A program made the position numbers and the translations under genes. Shown here piece by piece: positions 1 through 6,231 of a stretch of 20,682 nt of DNA (positions are counted from its first letter, which is position 1; every line of letters begins with the position of its first letter). The notes below the pieces were generated by a model, which was not told where the DNA came from, did no database searches, and saw nothing but the letters and a program-made list of their open reading frames with translations. Origin of the DNA: Oscillospiraceae bacterium (GTDB lineage: Bacteria; Bacillota; Clostridia; Oscillospirales; Oscillospiraceae); NCBI GenBank assembly GCA_016292445.1, contig JAEDIN010000021.1, positions 1 to 20,682 on the forward strand. Reading direction: 5' to 3'.

Positions 1-1670
1 TTGGCAAGAACATCCTTGCGCATCGCCTTGACGGTTTCACGGGCGATTATCTTGCCACCGATGGCAGCCTGAATGGGAACCTCAAAGAGCTGACGGGGGA
101 TGTTGTCCTTGAGCTTTTCGCAGAGCTTTCTTGCACGGCCATAGGCCTTATCCTTGTGCGCAATGAAGCTCAGCGCATCGACCTGATCGCCGTTTAGCAG
201 CAGATCGACCTTCACAAGCTCGGATGGCTTATATTCGCTCAGCTCATAGTCGAGCGAAGCATAGCCCTTGGTGCGGGCCTTGAGAGTATCGAAAAAGTCG
301 TAGATTATCTCGTTGAGCGGCATATCGTAGCGCAGCTCGACAAGGTTCGAGTCGAGATACTGCATATCCTTGTACTCGCCGCGCCTGTCCTGACACAGCG
401 GCATGATGTTACCGACATAGTCGTTGGGCGTGATTATTGACACCTTGACATAGGGCTCCTCGGCGTGTTCAATGTTCGCCGGATCGGGGTAATTGTGCGG
501 ATTATCGACCATGACCACCGAACCGTCGGTCTTTATGACCTTGTAAATTACGCTGGGCAGGGTCGTGACGAGCTCAAGGTCAAATTCACGCTCGAGACGC
601 TCCTGAATGACTTCCATGTGCAGCATTCCGAGGAAGCCGCAGCGGAAGCCGAAGCCGAGAGCAACGGAGCTTTCCGGCTCGAAGGAGAGGGAAGCGTCGT
701 TGAGCTGGAGCTTTTCCAGCGCGTCGCGCAGGTCGGGGTACTTGCTGCCGTCCTCGGTGTAAATGCCGCAGTAGACCATAGCACGGGCAGGGCGGTAGCC
801 GGGCAGGGCGTCGGTGCAGGGCTTGGACGCATCGGTGACGGTGTCACCCACCTGAGTGTCGGCAACATTTTTTATGCTCGCGGTGAAGTATCCGACATCG
901 CCGGCGCAAAGCTCGGCGCAGGGTTCAAGACCGATGGGACGCATATGTCCGACCTCAAGCACCTTGTAGCGTGCTCCGGTGGATTTTAAAAGTACCTCGG
1001 TGTCCTTGCGTATCTTTCCGTCAACAATGCGCATGAAGACTATAACGCCGCGATAGCTGTCATACTGGCTGTCAAAGATTAGTGCCTTGAGCGGCGCATC
1101 GGGATCGCCTGTCGGCGCGGGTATGTTATTGACAATATCGTCAAGCACTGCCTCGACATTGATGCCGTTTTTTGCGCTTATCTCGGGGGCGTCCATAGCC
1201 AAAATGCCGATGATATCCTCAATCTCATGCTTTACGCGCACAGGGTCGGCGGCAGGCAGGTCAATTTTGTTGATGACGGGGAGAATTTCGAGATCCGCGT
1301 CCAGTGCAAGATAGGTGTTTGCAAGCGTCTGCGCCTCAACGCCTTGGGATGCGTCAACGACGAGCACCGCACCCTCGCAGGCTGCCAGCGAACGGCTTAC
1401 CTCATAGTTAAAGTCAACATGACCCGGGGTGTCAATGAGGTTGAGCACATAGGTCTCACCGTCCTTGGCCTTGTAATTAAGACCCACGGCCCTCGCCTTT
1501 ATGGTGATACCGCGCTCACGCTCGAGGTCCATGTTATCGAGGATCTGATCCTCCATTATGCGTTCCTCGACAGCGCCGCAAAGCTCTATTAGCCTGTCAG
1601 ACAGGGTGGATTTGCCGTGGTCGATGTGAGCGATTATCGAAAAGTTCCTGATATGGTCCTGCTTTATCAC
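1..1670 (-). CDS. lepA: Elongation factor 4 (LepA), 3' end cut by window edge
   Basis: LepA is a ribosome-associated GTPase that back-translocates or remodels stalled ribosomes. Translating the reverse strand from GTG at 1670-1668 gives 556 codons without a stop. The G motifs are in order: AHIDHGKST at residues 14-22 (P-loop), ERGIT at 52-56, DTPGH at 80-84, NKID at 134-137 and SAK of G5 further on. The visible end, GGKIIARETVKAMRKDVLAK, is the start of the LepA-specific C-terminal domain, so about 45 residues are missing at the window edge (family length about 600). The GTG start overlaps the TGA stop of the upstream regulator gene (GTGA), with a GGAGGAG ribosome-binding site inside the end of that gene, so the two are translationally coupled. 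No promoter was seen between them. Identity is near certain; the exact start is well supported. Confidence 0.97.
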   Translation of the reverse strand, partial: MIKQDHIRNFSIIAHIDHGKSTLSDRLIELCGAVEERIMEDQILDNMDLERERGITIKARAVGLNYKAKDGETYVLNLIDTPGHVDFNYEVSRSLAACEGAVLVVDASQGVEAQTLANTYLALDADLEILPVINKIDLPAADPVRVKHEIEDIIGILAMDAPEISAKNGINVEAVLDDIVNNIPAPTGDPDAPLKALIFDSQYDSYRGVIVFMRIVDGKIRKDTEVLLKSTGARYKVLEVGHMRPIGLEPCAELCAGDVGYFTASIKNVADTQVGDTVTDASKPCTDALPGYRPARAMVYCGIYTEDGSKYPDLRDALEKLQLNDASLSFEPESSVALGFGFRCGFLGMLHMEVIQERLEREFDLELVTTLPSVIYKVIKTDGSVVMVDNPHNYPDPANIEHAEEPYVKVSIITPNDYVGNIMPLCQDRRGEYKDMQYLDSNLVELRYDMPLNEIIYDFFDTLKARTKGYASLDYELSEYKPSELVKVDLLLNGDQVDALSFIAHKDKAYGRARKLCEKLKDNIPRQLFEVPIQAAIGGKIIARETVKAMRKDVLA

Positions 1671-1981
1671 AATAACTCCTCCATCGCGGCTTCGGCCTTG
1701 TTTGCAAGCACTCTCAGCTCACCGATGAACGCCCTGGCAACATCGGCGCTGCGGTCGATGCCGTTGGGGTTAGAAGAACGGCCGAGAAGGTAGTCGGCGG
1801 TGACATTATAATAATCGCAGACACGGCACACAAAGCCGAGACCCGGTTCGCGGGCACCGTTTTCGTAATGGCTCAGCAGAGCCTGGCTGATTTTGAGGTC
1901 AGCCGCCGCTTTGCGCTGGCTCAAGCCGCTTCTGCGTCGGAGCTCGGACAGATTTTTTGCGAATGTTTTCTGGTTTTCCAT
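1667..1981 (-). CDS. XRE-family helix-turn-helix regulator, cotranscribed with lepA
   Basis: A small cytoplasmic DNA-binding protein of 104 residues. Residues about 7-67 form a Cro/C1-type helix-turn-helix: LRRRSGLSQRKAAADLKIS gives helices 1-2, SQALLSHYENGAREP is the recognition helix plus turn, and CDYYNVTADYLLGRS is the typical final helix of clostridial XRE repressors. The last 35 residues (RSADVARAFIGELRVLANKAEAAMEELL) are helical and may dimerise. ATG at 1981 is preceded by GGAG about 9 bases upstream. Its own promoter lies at 2018-2046 and carries repeats suited to autorepression. Its stop overlaps the lepA start. The family is clear; the target and any inducer are unknown. Pairing with a housekeeping translation factor is unusual for this family. 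Confidence 0.9.
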   Translation of the reverse strand: MENQKTFAKNLSELRRRSGLSQRKAAADLKISQALLSHYENGAREPGLGFVCRVCDYYNVTADYLLGRSSNPNGIDRSADVARAFIGELRVLANKAEAAMEELL

Positions 1982-2007
1982 TTGCTATATCTCCATTACA
2001 ATGATTA

Positions 2008-2044
2008 CAGTTTGTATATTATATCCGTCAAACCGCAGTTTGTA
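2008..2044. repeat. Operator-like repeats over the XRE-lepA promoter
   Basis: CAGTTTGTA occurs twice in the same orientation, at 2008-2016 and 2036-2044, bracketing the core promoter with a 28-base period. In addition CAAACCGCAGTTTG (2029-2042) is a dyad with 5-base arms and a 4-base centre, lying over the -35 box and spacer. These are plausible binding sites for the adjacent XRE protein. Binding is inferred, not shown. Confidence 0.45.
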
Positions 2045-2046
2045 AA
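2018..2046 (-). promoter_or_regulatory. Sigma-A promoter of the XRE regulator-lepA operon
   Basis: Read on the minus strand, TTTACA (2046-2041) and TATAAT (2023-2018) are separated by exactly 17 bases, a near-consensus vegetative promoter. Transcription would start near 2011, about 30 bases before the regulator ATG. The neighbouring pta promoter fires in the opposite direction, so the 1982-2142 region is divergent. Confidence 0.8.
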
Positions 2047-2065
2047 TAGAAATAGGGCTAAATAC

Positions 2066-2094
2066 TTGAAAAATTTTCGCAGTAGTGGTAAAGT
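2066..2094 (+). promoter_or_regulatory. Probable promoter of pta
   Basis: TTGAAA (2066-2071), a 17-base spacer and TAAAGT (2089-2094) lie 49 bases before the pta start. The -35 is good and the -10 is moderate (4 of 6), so this is the best candidate in the intergenic region rather than a certain promoter. Confidence 0.4.
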
Positions 2095-2142
2095 TACCTG
2101 GTAATATGTGCGTAAAACGCAAATATGGAGGAAAAATTTAAA

Positions 2143-3141
2143 ATGTTTGAAAATCTCGTTGAAATTCTGAAGAACGATCCCAGAAAGATCGTCTACACCG
2201 AAGGCCACGATGCACGCATACTCGAGTCCGCAGCAAGACTGAAGAAGGAAGGCTTCCTGACCCCCATTCTCGTCGGCAATGTCGATGAGGTCAAGGCAGC
2301 AGCCGCAAAGGGCGGCTTTGATATTGACGGCCTTGAGATCCTTGATCCTCTGACCTACGAAGGCATGGATGCAATGGTCGAGGAAATGGTCGCTCTGCGT
2401 AAGGGCAAGATGACCGCCGAGGAATGCCGCGCGGCACTTTCCAAGGGCAACTACTTCGGCACTATGCTCGTAAAAATGGGCATTGCAGACTGTCTGCTCG
2501 GCGGCGCAACCTACTCCACAGCCGACACCGTTCGCCCCGCTCTCCAGCTCGTTAAGACCAAGAAGGGCGCACACCTCGTGTCCTCCTGCTTCATCATGAT
2601 CCGCGGCGATGAGACCCTCGCAATGGGCGACTGCGCGATCAACATTGACTATCAGGATACCGTTGACAAGGAAGGCAATGTTACCTTTACCGCAGCTCAG
2701 AAGCTGGCAGAGGTCGCAGTTGCAACTGCCGAGACCGCAAAGGTGTTCGGCATCGACCCGAAGGTCGCAATGCTTTCTTACTCCACCAAGGGCAGCGGCA
2801 AGGGTGCAAATGTTGACCTCGTCCGCAATGCGACCGAGGAGGCAAAGAAGCTCGCTCCCGAGCTCAAGCTCGACGGTGAGATGCAGTTTGACGCAGCGGT
2901 TTCTCCCGTTGTCGGCCAGCTCAAGTTCCCCGGCAGCCCCGTTGCAGGCTATGCAAACACCTTTATCTTCCCCGAGATACAGTCCGGCAACATCGGCTAT
3001 AAGATCGCAGCCCGCCTCGGCGGATTTGCCGCATACGGTCCTATCCTTCAGGGTCTGAACGCTCCTATCAACGACCTTAGCCGCGGCTGCAATGCAGAGG
3101 AAGTTTACCAGATGTCCATCATCACCGCAGCACTTAAGTAA
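2143..3141 (+). CDS. pta: Phosphate acetyltransferase
   Basis: Interconverts acetyl-CoA plus phosphate and acetyl phosphate plus CoA, the first step of acetate fermentation (or acetate assimilation), in the cytoplasm. The 332-residue product spans a single PTA/PTB domain with the family signatures IVYTEGHDARILESAARL near the N-terminus, LDGEMQFDAAVSPVVG in the middle, and SGNIGYKIAARLGG, GPILQGLNAPINDLSRGC near the C-terminus. Length fits the short form without an N-terminal regulatory DRTGG region. An in-frame ATG exists at 2125, but the GGAGG at 2127-2131 begins inside that codon, so ATG 2143 (11 bases downstream) is the real start. The gene is monocistronic, with its own promoter and a terminator. 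Acetate kinase, the usual partner, is not in this window. Confidence 0.96.
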   Translation: MFENLVEILKNDPRKIVYTEGHDARILESAARLKKEGFLTPILVGNVDEVKAAAAKGGFDIDGLEILDPLTYEGMDAMVEEMVALRKGKMTAEECRAALSKGNYFGTMLVKMGIADCLLGGATYSTADTVRPALQLVKTKKGAHLVSSCFIMIRGDETLAMGDCAINIDYQDTVDKEGNVTFTAAQKLAEVAVATAETAKVFGIDPKVAMLSYSTKGSGKGANVDLVRNATEEAKKLAPELKLDGEMQFDAAVSPVVGQLKFPGSPVAGYANTFIFPEIQSGNIGYKIAARLGGFAAYGPILQGLNAPINDLSRGCNAEEVYQMSIITAALK

Positions 3142-3166
3142 TATCACAGCACATACATTGCAATAT

Positions 3167-3195
3167 AAACAGGCAGAGCTTGGCTCTGCCTGTTT
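3167..3195 (+). terminator. Hairpin terminator after pta
   Basis: AAACAGGCAGAGC (3167-3179) pairs perfectly with GCTCTGCCTGTTT (3183-3195) across a 3-base loop, a 13-base-pair stem. The T tract is only the three Ts at the stem base, so efficiency is uncertain. It lies 26 bases after the pta stop and 18 bases before tadA. Confidence 0.65.
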
Positions 3196-3212
3196 AGCAA
3201 AGAGGGAACAGC

Positions 3213-3659
3213 ATGGATAGGGAAGTATATATGGAGCTTGCCCTTGCGCTCGCTCGGGAGGCTGCAGATGCCGGCGAGGTGCCTGTTGGCTGCGTCATCG
3301 CTGACAAAAACGGCAATGTTATCGGCAGCGGCAGAAACCGCCGTGAGGAAAACCACGATGCATCTGCCCATGCCGAGCTTGAGGCGATACGCATGGCCTG
3401 CGATGCGGTGGGCGACTGGCGACTGAACGAATGTACTATTTTCGTTACGCTTGAGCCTTGCCCGATGTGTGCAGGGGGGATAATCAATTCAAGGATACCT
3501 ACCGTTGTGTTCGGCGCAAAGGATGAAAACACCGGCTCATGCGGCAGCGTTATCAATCTCTTCGAGGAACGCTACGGGCATAAGCCGGCAATATTCGGCG
3601 GGGTAAAGGCGGAGCAATCGTCAGAATTACTCAAAAATTTCTTTGAAACAAAAAGATAA
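3213..3659 (+). CDS. tadA: tRNA-specific adenosine deaminase TadA
   Basis: Converts adenosine-34 to inosine in the anticodon of tRNA-Arg(ACG), enabling wobble decoding of CGN codons. The 148-residue protein is a single cytidine/deoxycytidylate-deaminase fold. The zinc ligand His53 and catalytic Glu55 form the HAE motif (SAHAELEAIR), and Cys83 and Cys86 form PCPMC. GEVPVGCVIADKNG and the TGSCGSVINLF segment are typical of TadA rather than of free-nucleoside deaminases. AGAGGG lies 6 bases before ATG 3213. Length matches bacterial TadA (about 150-165). No clear terminator follows; the next promoter begins 61 bases downstream. Confidence 0.94.
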   Translation: MDREVYMELALALAREAADAGEVPVGCVIADKNGNVIGSGRNRREENHDASAHAELEAIRMACDAVGDWRLNECTIFVTLEPCPMCAGGIINSRIPTVVFGAKDENTGSCGSVINLFEERYGHKPAIFGGVKAEQSSELLKNFFETKR

Positions 3660-3719
3660 AACGGACGTCACATTTGAACTTCACCCCATTTGTCAGAATA
3701 ATGCTTTTTTATTATCTTT

Positions 3720-3749
3720 TTGACTTTGGGGCACCGTAAATGCTATAAT
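3720..3749 (+). promoter_or_regulatory. Extended -10 promoter of the sigma/anti-sigma genes
   Basis: TTGACT (3720-3725), an 18-base spacer and TATAAT (3744-3749), with TG one base before the -10 (TGC-TATAAT). The predicted start of transcription is near 3756, leaving a leader of about 110 bases. A TTG inside the -35 box opens a longer frame, but translation cannot begin upstream of the transcript. Confidence 0.8.
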
Positions 3750-3792
3750 TTTTTCGTATTCAATAGTATCAAAAAGTCAAAAACAAGAATTT

Positions 3793-3812
3793 CACGACCC
3801 GAGAGGGTCGTG
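3793..3812 (+). promoter_or_regulatory. Leader hairpin upstream of the sigma factor
   Basis: CACGACCC (3793-3800) and GGGTCGTG (3805-3812) form a perfect 8-base-pair stem closed by a GAGA tetraloop (GNRA type), about 40 bases into the predicted transcript. No T tract follows, so it is probably an mRNA-stabilising or regulatory structure rather than a terminator. Confidence 0.5.
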
Positions 3813-3863
3813 GTTTCCCATTTTGCGGTATTAAGAAGAATAAGAAATATATACGAACAGGAG

Positions 3864-4382
3864 GTGGCTAAGCTGAACACGGAACAGAGTTCGTTTATAG
3901 ACAACTTATACAGAGAAATGTATGCCCCGCTTTATAACTACGCATACTCTGCGCTGGACAACGCTTCACTCGCAGAGGAAGCTGTTCAGGAATCTTTCCG
4001 AATCGCCTGCTCTAAGCCTGAGGCCGTGACGGACTGTGCAAACCCTAACGGCTGGATAATGAATACTACAAAATATGTGATTTGCAACATGAGGCGTACA
4101 TATTCAAGTATGGCAAAGCTTGTTGTTCAATCGTTGTCCGAGGAAGAAAATATTGTCAGCCTAAGCACTTCTGACGATTATTCCGAAATTGAATACCCTA
4201 ATCTGATCTCTCCCGAGGAATATGAATTGATAAAGAATGTTGCGCTCGATAAGCGTTCGCCCAGAGACATGGCGAAAGAGCTGGGTATCTCGGTGGAGGC
4301 CTGTAAAAAGAGGATTTATCGTGCGAAGAAAAGGCTGCAAATAGTTTTGACTTCAATTGACAATAATTGCAATTGTCCTTAA
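3864..4382 (+). CDS. ECF-type RNA polymerase sigma factor
   Basis: A sigma-70 family protein of about 170 residues. The N-terminal half (SFIDNLYREMYAPLYNYAYS, then AEEAVQESFRIAC and NPNGWIMNTTKYVI) is region 2, which binds the -10 element and core polymerase. The C-terminal SPRDMAKELGISVEACKKRI with YRAKKRL is the region 4 helix-turn-helix for the -35 element. The start is unsettled. AGGAGG at 3859-3864 is 8 bases before CTG 3873, the best-placed codon. GTG 3864 is in frame but overlaps that ribosome-binding site and has no other site upstream. The next ATG (3921) would delete part of region 2. The conventional GTG is given here. A membrane-anchored DUF4367 protein follows 43 bases later, the usual sigma/anti-sigma layout. 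The signal is unknown. Confidence 0.85.
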   Translation: MAKLNTEQSSFIDNLYREMYAPLYNYAYSALDNASLAEEAVQESFRIACSKPEAVTDCANPNGWIMNTTKYVICNMRRTYSSMAKLVVQSLSEEENIVSLSTSDDYSEIEYPNLISPEEYELIKNVALDKRSPRDMAKELGISVEACKKRIYRAKKRLQIVLTSIDNNCNCP

Positions 4383-4425
4383 TGGGACATCTTCATACAA
4401 GATAGATATGAAAGGAGGATACGGA

Positions 4426-5286
4426 GTGTCTTATAAAAAAAGTATTGACCGTTTGGTTGTTGACGGTATGAGCGTTGAAACGCTCAAAGCTCTTTTGCTT
4501 GATGATCTTGATAATCCTGACGGTCTCCTTGATGACGAAACACGGCTGTATTTAGCGCAGACGCTGGCTCGCAAAAAGGAAGAAAGAGGCATAAAAATTC
4601 CCGAGGCGGAGGCCTCATTAGAACAATTCAAACGGGAGTATTTGCCCTATGCGAAAACGGGCATTTCACTATATGACGACGATTCCGAGTGCACAGATAA
4701 TGTAGTCGAACTGCCGAAAAAGCGGAGAAAAAATCGCAAGACACTGATTAGAATTGCCGCCGTGATTGCCGCCGTGGTAGTATTGGGCTCGGTATCAGCC
4801 AACGCAATGGGCTTTGATATTTGGGCGAGCCTTGTCGACTGGACAAATGAAACCTTCGGCTTTTCGGAACAGCGGGAGAAACTGGAGTATCCGGCTCAAC
4901 TCGGAATGCTCGAAAAAGAATTGATGGATCATATGATAAGTCCAGACGGCCTGCTCCCAACCTACCTGCCTGATGGATACAAGGAGGTCGATACACAGTG
5001 CCTGGCTGATGATACCGGTATCACATTTGTATGTGCGTTATCTAACGATGAGGATTATATTGTCCTGCAATACACCAAGTATACATCCGGCGAAAGTACG
5101 GCGACCTTCGAAAAAGACAAAGGGGGGCCGGATGAGTATGTCGTAGAAGGGATAACCCACTACATCATGACCAACACCGGTGATTATTATGCTACATGGA
5201 TGGCAAGAGATGTTGAGTGCTCCGTGTCAGAGATAGGCTCCCGTGATGAATTGATTAAGATCATCAATTCAGTTTATGAGGAATAA
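4426..5286 (+). CDS. Membrane-anchored DUF4367 protein, probable anti-sigma factor
   Basis: A 286-residue protein. Residues 1-105 are cytoplasmic, charged and mostly helical (MSVETLKALLLDDLDNPDG resembles an anti-sigma docking region). KKRRKNRK then precedes one membrane span at about 107-128. The extracellular part ends in a DUF4367 domain from about 170, with LLPTYLPDGYKE, the NTGDYYATWMARD core and the terminal SRDELIKIINSVYEE. GTG 4426 is chosen because AAAGGAGG (4411-4418) sits 7 bases upstream; a longer frame overlapping the sigma gene lacks a site. It is cotranscribed with the sigma factor and by analogy holds it at the membrane until an envelope signal arrives. That function is inferred from domain and position. 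Confidence 0.82.
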   Translation: MSYKKSIDRLVVDGMSVETLKALLLDDLDNPDGLLDDETRLYLAQTLARKKEERGIKIPEAEASLEQFKREYLPYAKTGISLYDDDSECTDNVVELPKKRRKNRKTLIRIAAVIAAVVVLGSVSANAMGFDIWASLVDWTNETFGFSEQREKLEYPAQLGMLEKELMDHMISPDGLLPTYLPDGYKEVDTQCLADDTGITFVCALSNDEDYIVLQYTKYTSGESTATFEKDKGGPDEYVVEGITHYIMTNTGDYYATWMARDVECSVSEIGSRDELIKIINSVYEE

Positions 5287-5288
5287 TC

Positions 5289-5574
5289 AAATTAAAAAAG
5301 ATCCTTGTGCTGCTTATGGTAGCAGCATTTGCTCTGATGTCGGTTGCATTTGCAAACGACACTGAAAATGAGGAAAATAGAGTTCAACCCAGATCGAGCG
5401 AATATTTTAGATCTTATTCCGGAAGTATTGTTGCAAAGGGCAACGGGAAGTTTAAAAAGCTCGCATTGCTTTTTGCAATGCGAACCGGTAAAAAAACGGA
5501 CAATACCCGAAATGCCGGAATACTACACCGCCAAGGGCTGCTCGGAAAAGGCCCTCGACGAAACAATTGAATAA
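5289..5574 (+). pseudogene. Broken small secreted-protein gene, two out-of-frame pieces
   Basis: Directly after the anti-sigma gene, one frame reads KKILVLLMVAAFALMSVAFA, a textbook signal peptide, then NDTENEENRVQPRSSEYF and YSGSIVAKGNGKFK, like small exported Firmicute proteins. The codon where a start is expected (5292, 8 bases after GAGGAA) is TTA; the first usable start, GTG 5307, shortens the basic N-terminus. After about 5460 this frame degenerates into rare codons (CTA, CGA CGA) and stops at 5570. In the +1 frame the last 28 codons read as normal protein (TIPEMPEYYTAKGCSEKALD) and stop at 5574. A perfect 9-base-pair inverted repeat sits at the switch. I read this as a deletion or frameshift that joined two remnants. 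An intact short gene starting at 5307 remains possible. Confidence 0.45.
5461..5483. repeat. Perfect inverted repeat at the frame switch
   Basis: TCGCATTGC (5461-5469) and GCAATGCGA (5475-5483) flank a TTTTT loop. The bases AAAAAGC (5454-5460) can instead pair with GCTTTTT (5468-5474), so two exclusive hairpins are possible. On the minus strand the hairpin is followed by GCTTTTT, which resembles a weak terminator, but no minus-strand gene is nearby. Confidence 0.6.
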
Positions 5575-5585
5575 TCATCCACCAT

Positions 5586-5619
5586 CCCCTGAGGCATTGC
5601 CGCAGGGGAGTATTTTTTT
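5586..5619 (+). terminator. Intrinsic terminator of the sigma/anti-sigma unit
   Basis: CCCCTG (5586-5591) pairs with CAGGGG (5603-5608). The loop can form an inner GGC/GCC pair, and seven Ts follow at 5613-5619. It lies 12 bases after the last stop and separates this unit from tspO. Confidence 0.85.
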
Positions 5620-5671
5620 GTACAGGCAGTCATATATTAACATTAAAATGCTTGCATATGGAGGTCATTGC

Positions 5672-6142
5672 ATGAAAACTGAGTGGAAAAAACTTGCTTT
5701 AGCGGTGGCGATACCGCTTGCTGTCGGCGGACTGTCGGCACTTTTGACGATTGATAACATGATAATGTTCGAGGTCGTCAAAAAGCCGCCGCTTGCACCG
5801 CCCAAATGGCTGTTTCCTGTTGCGTGGACGGTGCTTTATGTGCTGATGGGCATAGCGTCATATCTTGTGTATGTATCGAAGGCACCGTCGGTCAAAAAGA
5901 ACTCTGCATTAAGCGTGTATGTCATTTCGCTCATCTTCAACTTTGCGTGGAGCCCGATATTTTTTAATCTTGAAAACTATCTTTTTGCCTTCGTGTGGCT
6001 GTGCGCGCTGTGGCTGCTTGTGGTCATAACTACCGTCAAATTCTTCGGCATTAACAAAACGGCGGGTATCCTCATGCTGCCGTATGTTCTGTGGGTGACA
6101 TTTGCCGGATACCTCAATTACGGCATTTACCTGCTCAATTGA
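5672..6142 (+). CDS. tspO: TspO/MBR family membrane protein
   Basis: A 156-residue integral membrane protein of the tryptophan-rich sensory protein / peripheral benzodiazepine receptor family, whose members bind porphyrins and sterol-like ligands. Five hydrophobic helices are visible. The loop after the first helix and the start of the second carry the signature PPLAPPKWLFPVAWTVLYVL with MG (residues 39-60), and FNFAWSPIFFNLENY later matches the family NxxWSxxFF pattern. GGAGGT at 5660-5665 is 6 bases before ATG 5672, which fixes the start over in-frame ATG 5648. It stands alone between a terminator and the fbp promoter. No convincing promoter of its own was found. The family is certain; the ligand in an anaerobe is unknown. 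Confidence 0.92.
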   Translation: MKTEWKKLALAVAIPLAVGGLSALLTIDNMIMFEVVKKPPLAPPKWLFPVAWTVLYVLMGIASYLVYVSKAPSVKKNSALSVYVISLIFNFAWSPIFFNLENYLFAFVWLCALWLLVVITTVKFFGINKTAGILMLPYVLWVTFAGYLNYGIYLLN

Positions 6143-6171
6143 CGACGGATTGTAAATTTTTTGCGCTGTCG

Positions 6172-6200
6172 TTGTAAAAGCACGGATAAAATGATATTAT
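6172..6200 (+). promoter_or_regulatory. Promoter of fbp
   Basis: TTGTAA (6172-6177), 17 bases, then TATTAT (6195-6200) preceded by an extended TGA. Transcription would begin near 6207, about 25 bases before the fbp ATG. Confidence 0.75.
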
Positions 6201-6231
6201 CAAGTCAGAAAAATGTGCAAGAAGGTGCGAT

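Noticed and set aside
465..989. A 174-codon plus-strand open frame opposite lepA
   Set aside because: LepA motifs on the minus strand are unambiguous; the plus-strand frame has no ribosome-binding site or known domain.
2005..3147. A 380-codon minus-strand open frame opposite pta
   Set aside because: It is a mirror of the pta coding frame, with improbable Cys/Leu/Ala/Gly-rich composition, no ribosome-binding site and no recognisable domain.
3649..3722. An 11-base inverted repeat, CAAAAAGATAA with TTATCTTTTTG
   Set aside because: The loop is 52 bases and the arms are A/T-rich; it ends within the sigma promoter -35 box and is likely chance.
5567..5671. A longer N-terminus for the TspO protein
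   Set aside because: The extension runs through the terminator at 5586-5619, and the GGAGGT at 5660 clearly serves ATG 5672.
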